A DNA stretch of 39,124 nt from Microbacterium sp. Leaf159 (GTDB lineage: Bacteria; Actinomycetota; Actinomycetes; Actinomycetales; Microbacteriaceae). Location: contig NZ_LMOU01000001.1 in NCBI RefSeq assembly GCF_001423615.1, positions 1,970,874 to 2,009,997 on the forward strand. Direction: 5' to 3'. Each line of letters begins with the position of its first letter. Positions within the stretch are counted from its first letter, which is position 1. The notes beneath the pieces were generated by a model that was not told where the DNA came from, did not search any database, and saw nothing but the letters and a program-made list of their open reading frames with translations. Both the position numbers and the translations under genes were made by a program. Of this stretch, positions 34,374 through 39,124 are shown in pieces.

Positions 34374-35504
34374 TTACTTCGCTCCGTCCGCGTAGGCGCC
34401 GACCAGGCGCACCGCTCCACCGTCGACGCCCTTGGCGCCCTGTTCGAACTCTCCTGCCGGACGCGCGCCGAAGCCCACGGTTCCGACCTGCCATGCGGGC
34501 ATGCCCTCGGCTGCGAGGGCCGCGATCGCGGCATCCTTCTTGTCCGCCGCGATGATCGCGAGGAATCCGATGCCGAGGTTCCAGGTGCCCTCGGCCGACT
34601 CCAGCGTGGAGCCCGCGATGTCGCTGAGCACACGGAAGACCGGGCTCGGCGACCAGGTGCTGCGGTCGACCTCGGCCCAGCTGCCCTGCGGGAGCACACG
34701 GGCGAGGTTCGCCGCGATGCCGCCGCCGGTCACGTGGCTGAGCGAGTGGACGCCGCCCTCGCCTGTCGCGCCGCCGAGCCGCTCGATGAGGCGCAGCAGC
34801 GGCAGCGTGTAGAGGCGGGTCGGCTCGAGCAGAGCCTCGCCCCAGGTCTTGCCGAAGTCGGCGGCGTTGTCGCCGTAGCCGATGCCGGCGTTCGTGACGA
34901 TGTGGCGCACGAGCGAGTAGCCGTTGGAGTGCAGTCCGCTGGACTCGACGGCGAGCACGACGTCGCCGTCCTGCACGCGGTCGGCACCGAGGATGCCGTC
35001 GGCCTCGACGACACCTGTGGCGGCACCTGCCACGTCGTAGTCGCGCGGGCCGAGAAGGCCGGGGTGCTCGGCGGTCTCGCCGCCGATGAGCGCGGTGCCC
35101 GTGGCGGTGCACGCCTCGGCGATGCCGCGCACGATGTCGGCGATGCGCTGCGGAAAGACCTTGCCGCATGCGATGTAGTCGGTCATGAAGAGCGGCTTGG
35201 CACCCACCACGACGATGTCGTCGACGACCATGCCGACCAGGTCCTGGCCGATCGTGTCGTGCTTGTCGATGGCCTGCGCGATGGCGACCTTCGTGCCGAC
35301 GCCGTCGGTGCTGGTCGCGAGCAGCGGGCGACGGAAGTCGCGCAGTGCACTCGCGTCGAACAGTCCGGCGAATCCGCCGACACCGCCCAACACTTCAGGG
35401 CCGTGCGTCGCGCGCACGGAAGACTTCATCAGCTCGACGGCGAGATCGCCTGCAGCGGTATCGACGCCGGCTTCGGAATAGGGATTGGTGGGGGAGGCAG
35501 CCAC
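34374..35504 (-). CDS. purM: Phosphoribosylformylglycinamidine cyclo-ligase
   Basis: A 376-residue ATP-dependent enzyme that makes aminoimidazole ribotide, step five of purine synthesis. TDGVGTK, GGETAEHPG and HVTGGGIAANLARVLP match the family. The GTG start lies six bases after TAGGCT. It heads the operon purM-purF-MFS. Confidence 0.97.
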   Translation of the reverse strand: MAASPTNPYSEAGVDTAAGDLAVELMKSSVRATHGPEVLGGVGGFAGLFDASALRDFRRPLLATSTDGVGTKVAIAQAIDKHDTIGQDLVGMVVDDIVVVGAKPLFMTDYIACGKVFPQRIADIVRGIAEACTATGTALIGGETAEHPGLLGPRDYDVAGAATGVVEADGILGADRVQDGDVVLAVESSGLHSNGYSLVRHIVTNAGIGYGDNAADFGKTWGEALLEPTRLYTLPLLRLIERLGGATGEGGVHSLSHVTGGGIAANLARVLPQGSWAEVDRSTWSPSPVFRVLSDIAGSTLESAEGTWNLGIGFLAIIAADKKDAAIAALAAEGMPAWQVGTVGFGARPAGEFEQGAKGVDGGAVRLVGAYADGAK

Positions 35505-35510
35505 GCGTCC

Positions 35511-35516
35511 AGCCTA
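35511..35516 (-). promoter_or_regulatory. -10 box of purM operon
   Basis: TAGGCT on the minus strand, six bases before GTG 35504; leaderless. Confidence 0.6.
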
Positions 35517-35554
35517 CCGCCCGCGGAGACCTCCTCTCCCCTCCCTCCATCTCC

Positions 35555-35560
35555 TACGAT
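35555..35560 (+). promoter_or_regulatory. -10 box of the 210-residue gene
   Basis: TACGAT, six bases before ATG 35567; divergent from the purM box 39 bases away. Confidence 0.65.
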
Positions 35561-35566
35561 GGGGCC

Positions 35567-36199
35567 ATGGCCGACAAGCCGCAGTGGTTGATCCGCGAGG
35601 ACGCGAGCGTTCCGGTGCTCGTCGCGCTCGCGCTGCGGCAATCGCTCGGCATCCGCGCCCCCGAAGATCTTCCGAGCCTGCGGGATCTGCCCGTCAGAGC
35701 CCCCGACGCCACCGACGTCACCCCCGAGCTCGAGAAGCAGTGGCGGGAGTACTGGGACATGACGGTCGAGCCCCGAGCGCATCCATCCGGAGTTCCGCTC
35801 GAGCTCATAGAGGGCTTCGACACGCTCGTCGCCCTGCCCGCGTCCGGATCCGAGCAGCTGTCCGAGGCGATCGTGCCGCACGCGGCATCCACCCTGCACT
35901 ACGCCCGCGTCTCGCACGACCGCTATGTGTCGTCGATCCGCAGTTCGATGGCGACCCGGTCGGGCAACGGCACGATCGGCGGCGAGGCGTACCGCGCCTA
36001 CGCCAGCGCGATCGCAGAGTTCGAGCGTGACATCGGTCGCCGCGCGCACTCGTTCGAGCTGAACGTGCAGGTCCTGCCGTTCTCACAGCGCGGTATCTGG
36101 TGGATCGGAGCGCTGACTGTGGCCGTCACCGACGGTCTGCGTCGCGACGTGGTGTCGTTCGACGCCGCCATCCGGCCGATCATCGCCGAACTGGCATAG
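35567..36199 (+). CDS. Uncharacterised 210-residue protein
   Basis: No family is recognised. There is no signal peptide or span. The first half is rich in Pro and acidic residues; the second half contains an SYHDRYVSSIR-like Arg/Tyr stretch and ends in FELNVQVLPFSQRGIWWIG and VVSFDAAIRPIIAELA. The leaderless start is well supported. The neighbours give no clue beyond a shared divergent region with purM. Confidence 0.8.
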   Translation: MADKPQWLIREDASVPVLVALALRQSLGIRAPEDLPSLRDLPVRAPDATDVTPELEKQWREYWDMTVEPRAHPSGVPLELIEGFDTLVALPASGSEQLSEAIVPHAASTLHYARVSHDRYVSSIRSSMATRSGNGTIGGEAYRAYASAIAEFERDIGRRAHSFELNVQVLPFSQRGIWWIGALTVAVTDGLRRDVVSFDAAIRPIIAELA

Positions 36200-36209
36200 G
36201 TCGAGAACC

Positions 36210-36227
36210 CGCGGCCACGCGGCCGCG
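36210..36227 (+). terminator. Terminator after the 210-residue gene
   Basis: CGCGGCC (36210-36216) pairs with GGCCGCG (36221-36227) around ACGC. It lies between two convergent genes. Confidence 0.65.
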
Positions 36228-36256
36228 CTCAGGCGACAGCTGTCAGGAGACAGCGA

Positions 36257-36571
36257 TCAGTCGTTCTCGATGATCGTCTCGTGCTCGACCTTGACGACAT
36301 GGTCGTGGCGTCGGGCGACGCGCTCGAGGATGAGGGCGACGATGCTCGCGAGCGCGAAGCCGATCGGCACCGTCCACAGCAGCAGGAAGCCGAAGACCTG
36401 GCCGGGAGGGTAGACGACGTTCACGGCGTCGGACGGCTCGTAACTGCCCACCATCGTCAGGATGCCGGCGGCGATGATGCCGAGCACGACGCCGATGCCC
36501 ATGAACACGCCGAATCGCGGCACGCGTCGGACGGTCGCCTCGACCGTCTGGGAGGAATCGTGGGAGGACAT
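36257..36571 (-). CDS. Two-span membrane protein of unknown function
   Basis: A 104-residue protein with spans at about 19-41 and 60-85, a short external loop rich in Pro/Gly/Tyr between them, and a charged C-terminus (RRHDHVVKVEHETIIEND). No family is recognised. GACAAT lies six bases before the ATG, so the message may be leaderless. Confidence 0.75.
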   Translation of the reverse strand: MSSHDSSQTVEATVRRVPRFGVFMGIGVVLGIIAAGILTMVGSYEPSDAVNVVYPPGQVFGFLLLWTVPIGFALASIVALILERVARRHDHVVKVEHETIIEND

Positions 36572-36619
36572 GCATCCATTGTCCCACCGTTGGCTGTGGG
36601 TCGCGCCCTCCTGCGCAGA

Positions 36620-36658
36620 GCGACGCCCTCCCCGCGTCCGCTGCGGGGAGGGCGTCGC
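36620..36658 (-). terminator. Terminator after HtaA-domain gene
   Basis: A perfect 16-bp stem (36620-36635 with 36643-36658) and 7-base loop, 14 bases beyond the stop codon. Confidence 0.85.
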
Positions 36659-36672
36659 CGTTCTGCGGCGGA

Positions 36673-39124
36673 TCAGACCTCGGTCGTGACCTCGGCGTTC
36701 TCGGCCGTCGCCCTGGTGCGGCGTCCGATCAGCACACCGCCGCCGACGGCGAGCACGACGACCACGAGCCCTCCCACGATCCACGGCCAGACCGGGGCAC
36801 CCTCGGTGTCGGCCACGGCCGTGACGGATGCGGCGGCCGCCGTGCCCTCGGACTCGGCGGGCTCGTCCTCCTCGACAGCGACGCCGCACTCGGCCGCGAC
36901 CGGGAGCAGCGCGGTCACCGGGTCGAGCTCCTCGCCTGCGGCGTAGGTGCCGAATGCTGCGGCACCCGCCTCGGTGAGAGTCGTCGGGATCGCCTCGAGC
37001 GAGAGCACTCCGTCGATCACCGCGGCATCCCCCAGGGCGAACTCCGCGAGGCGGACCGCCTTCTGGTCGACACTCTGGCCGTCCTGCGTGGTGCCGAGCA
37101 CGTCGAACACGAGGTAGCCCGTGTCTCCGGCCAGCTCGACCCGCGCGTTCGCCAGCGTGGTGTTCAGCGCGCCGCTGTGGCCGGTGAAGTTGATGCTGCC
37201 GCCGAACGTGACGAGTCCGGTGAGGGTCTCGTCGTCGAACGAGCCGGTGCCGCTCGACCACACGTAGTCGGGGTACTCATAGGCGACGTCTGTGAGCGTC
37301 CAGCCACCGGCGGCGATGCCCTCGATGTAGGTGCGGAACGACTCCTTGTAGCCCCACTCGAGCGTGGCGCCGTCGACCGTGCAGGCGCCGATCACGGCGG
37401 TCTCCCGTGCCAGCGTGAACTCGAGGCCGCGAGAGACGGACCCCTGCAGGGTCAGTGTGTGCACGCCGTCCTCGAGGCTCGCCGGCAGCGTTCCGGTCCA
37501 GGTCGCGATGCCGGCGGCATCCGCCGAGATGGTGTCGAGCAGCACGGGCGTCGAGTACACGACGACCTTGATGCCCGTCTCGTTCGGCTGGAACCCGGAT
37601 GCCGAGAACGTCGCGGTCTTGCCGGACTGCAGCGCCGCCAGGCTCTGTTCGTCGATCTCGATGCCCGTGGTCGCCGGCGGGGTCGCCGGGAGCGTCGTCT
37701 TGGCCTTCAGCACGGCGGCCGCCACCGTGCCGGTCGTACCCGACGGCGCTGCCGCCACCGACCCGATCGTGAAGGACACGGGGTCGAGGTTCGTCGAGAA
37801 GCCGGCGAGCACGCGGTTGCGTCCGTCCGCCGTGAGAGTGGCGGGAGCACCCGAGTAGGTGACCGCGCCGTTCGCGGTGGTGACGACGGCCCGAGACAGG
37901 TCGAGCGTCGCGAACGCCACCTGGGCGCCGGCATGCGTGACGTACAGGGTCGCAGCACCCGCGGAGGTGACGCTGACCTGCGGGTTGGACACGGTCACGT
38001 CGAGCACGCCGCCATGGCCGGTGAATCGCACCGAACCGCGGTACACGACGCTGCCGAGGCCGGTCGCCGTGCTGTAGTCACCGCCGACCGTCTGACCGAA
38101 CTGGAAGAGCCCGGCCGATCGGGTGGCCCCACCCGAGACGTCGATCGCCCCCTTGGCGATGTCGCCGACCACGTACTGCGTGAACGACGTCGAGATGCCC
38201 CAGCGCAGCGATCCACCGGGGACCGAGACCGCAGGAGTCGTCGGAACGGTGACCGGGGGGTTCGGGTTCTCGGGCTTCTCACCCTTCAGCGCATCCCATT
38301 GGGCCTCGGTGATCGCGACCGTCGAACGGGCGTAGATCGTGCTGTCGTTCGGCAGGGTGTGCTGCTGCCACACGATGACCTCGTAGGTCTTGGTGCGGTC
38401 GAGCGTGTCGGCCGACGAGTTCAGGTCGACGCTGAACGCGCCACCCGTGATGCCGCGGACGTACTGCATCGCGAGGAAGCCTCCGCCGGCCGTCACGTCG
38501 GCCTCGGTGCCCTTCTCGATCAGAGCCACGTAGGCACCGGCGATGTCACCCAGGTTCGCGCCGGTGGTGGCCAGCGTCAGGCCGTCGGCGGCCGTCGCCG
38601 TCTTCACACTCGTCGAGACGGATGCCGCGGGGGCCGGGAACAGTGCGTTCCAGTTCGCGTCACTGATCACGACGGTCGAGCGGGCGTAGATCGTGCTCGC
38701 GTTCGGCATCGTGTGCTGCTGCCACACGATCACCTCATACGTCTCGGCGCGGTCGAGCGACTCGGTCGCCGCCGTCAGGTCGACGCTGAACGCGCCACCC
38801 GTGATGCCACGCACGAACTGCATGCCGAGGAAGCCACCACCCGACGTGACATCGGCCTCGGTGCCCTTCTCGATCAGCGCGACATAGGCCCCGGTGATGT
38901 CGCCGAGCTTCGATCCGGCAGCCGTGACCGTCAGGCCCTCGGCCGCGGTGACGCTCTTGACGGTCGAGGTGACTGCGGGCGAGAGGCCGTAGTTCAGGGC
39001 GACGCTCTGCTCCTGCGCGGCGTTGGTGACACCGCCGGCGCCGTAGGTGTAGACGCCGTATGACCCGGGGGTCGTCGCGGAGTCCTTGAGGGTCAGCGTC
39101 GCCTGGAACGTGCCGTCGGCGGCG
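36673..39124 (-). CDS. HtaA-domain haem-binding surface protein (5' end beyond window)
   Basis: At least 816 residues; the frame is open to the right edge, so the N-terminus is missing. Reading inward: the end of an HtaA-like unit (YGVYTYGAGG), two tandem 118-residue repeats (YVALIEKGTEADV, ITGGAFSVDL, YEVIVWQQHT, STIYARSTV), then two HtaA domains. The HtaA domains carry SFTQY/SFRTY (haem-ligand Tyr in C. glutamicum HtaA) and FTGHGG/FTGHSG (partner His). A C-terminal span (WIVGGLVVVVLAVGGGVLI) and basic tail anchor it. Such proteins take haem from outside for iron uptake; the transporter genes are probably to the right. Confidence 0.9.
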   Translation of the reverse strand, partial: AADGTFQATLTLKDSATTPGSYGVYTYGAGGVTNAAQEQSVALNYGLSPAVTSTVKSVTAAEGLTVTAAGSKLGDITGAYVALIEKGTEADVTSGGGFLGMQFVRGITGGAFSVDLTAATESLDRAETYEVIVWQQHTMPNASTIYARSTVVISDANWNALFPAPAASVSTSVKTATAADGLTLATTGANLGDIAGAYVALIEKGTEADVTAGGGFLAMQYVRGITGGAFSVDLNSSADTLDRTKTYEVIVWQQHTLPNDSTIYARSTVAITEAQWDALKGEKPENPNPPVTVPTTPAVSVPGGSLRWGISTSFTQYVVGDIAKGAIDVSGGATRSAGLFQFGQTVGGDYSTATGLGSVVYRGSVRFTGHGGVLDVTVSNPQVSVTSAGAATLYVTHAGAQVAFATLDLSRAVVTTANGAVTYSGAPATLTADGRNRVLAGFSTNLDPVSFTIGSVAAAPSGTTGTVAAAVLKAKTTLPATPPATTGIEIDEQSLAALQSGKTATFSASGFQPNETGIKVVVYSTPVLLDTISADAAGIATWTGTLPASLEDGVHTLTLQGSVSRGLEFTLARETAVIGACTVDGATLEWGYKESFRTYIEGIAAGGWTLTDVAYEYPDYVWSSGTGSFDDETLTGLVTFGGSINFTGHSGALNTTLANARVELAGDTGYLVFDVLGTTQDGQSVDQKAVRLAEFALGDAAVIDGVLSLEAIPTTLTEAGAAAFGTYAAGEELDPVTALLPVAAECGVAVEEDEPAESEGTAAAASVTAVADTEGAPVWPWIVGGLVVVVLAVGGGVLIGRRTRATAENAEVTTEV
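38361..38820 (-). repeat. Tandem 354-bp repeat inside the HtaA-domain gene
   Basis: Two copies of a 118-codon unit follow each other at a 354-bp offset. Around 38418 and 38772 the DNA is nearly identical for tens of bases (shared core GGTCGACGCTGAACGCGCCA). The copies differ at scattered codons, so duplication is not recent but homogenisation may occur. Confidence 0.8.

Noticed and set aside
33048..35591. 847-codon open frame opposite purF and purM
   Set aside because: It spans two well-supported genes on the other strand and shows no domain.

Overview
The window is chromosomal DNA of a high-GC actinobacterium, most probably a Microbacterium or close relative in the Microbacteriaceae. This rests on the strongly GC-biased codon use, the Rv2578c-type radical SAM protein, DUF3073, HtaA-type haem surface protein, PadR/DUF4097 pair, and many genes whose start codon lies six bases after a TANNNT -10 box (leaderless transcription). 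No rRNA, tRNA, CRISPR array, transposase or phage gene is visible.

Layout. 1-7.8 kb holds housekeeping genes: an acyl-CoA dehydrogenase, a VanY-like carboxypeptidase, a radical SAM protein, a YaeQ protein, a DEAD-box RNA helicase with a long disordered arginine/glycine/aspartate-rich N-terminus, and an aldose 1-epimerase. 7.9-11.9 kb is a TetR-RND efflux operon with a clear palindromic operator. 11.9-17.4 kb is a five-gene sugar import operon (binding lipoprotein, two permeases, LacI regulator, Gfo/Idh/MocA dehydrogenase) behind two tandem LacI-type operators. 17.4-21.0 kb holds a fluoride channel pair, a Rieske-FAD oxidoreductase, a nitroreductase and a small membrane protein.

21.2-25.4 kb is the most unusual part. 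A TipAS-type MerR regulator, whose family senses peptide antibiotics, is divergent from a five-gene membrane cassette: an 80-residue single-span peptide with a Trp-rich tail, an ABC ATPase, a 12-span permease, a 104-residue two-span protein and a 173-residue M50-like HExxH membrane protease. The leader between them is AT-rich, the MerR promoter has the classic 19-bp spacer with an internal dyad, and an 18-bp hairpin follows the stop codon of the small ORF. The parts resemble the peptide/protease/ABC logic of B. subtilis yydFGHIJ, but with no radical SAM enzyme. I infer a peptide maturation, export and self-sensing system.

25.5-39.1 kb holds glycogen phosphorylase, a PadR/DUF4097 operon with a perfect 20-bp palindromic operator, a universal stress protein, DUF3073, a MOSC protein, a purM-purF-MFS operon, two uncharacterised proteins, and the C-terminal part of an HtaA-domain haem surface protein that runs off the right edge. 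No gap without a gene exceeds 300 bases; the longest (6626-6920) holds the helicase leader and the epimerase promoter.
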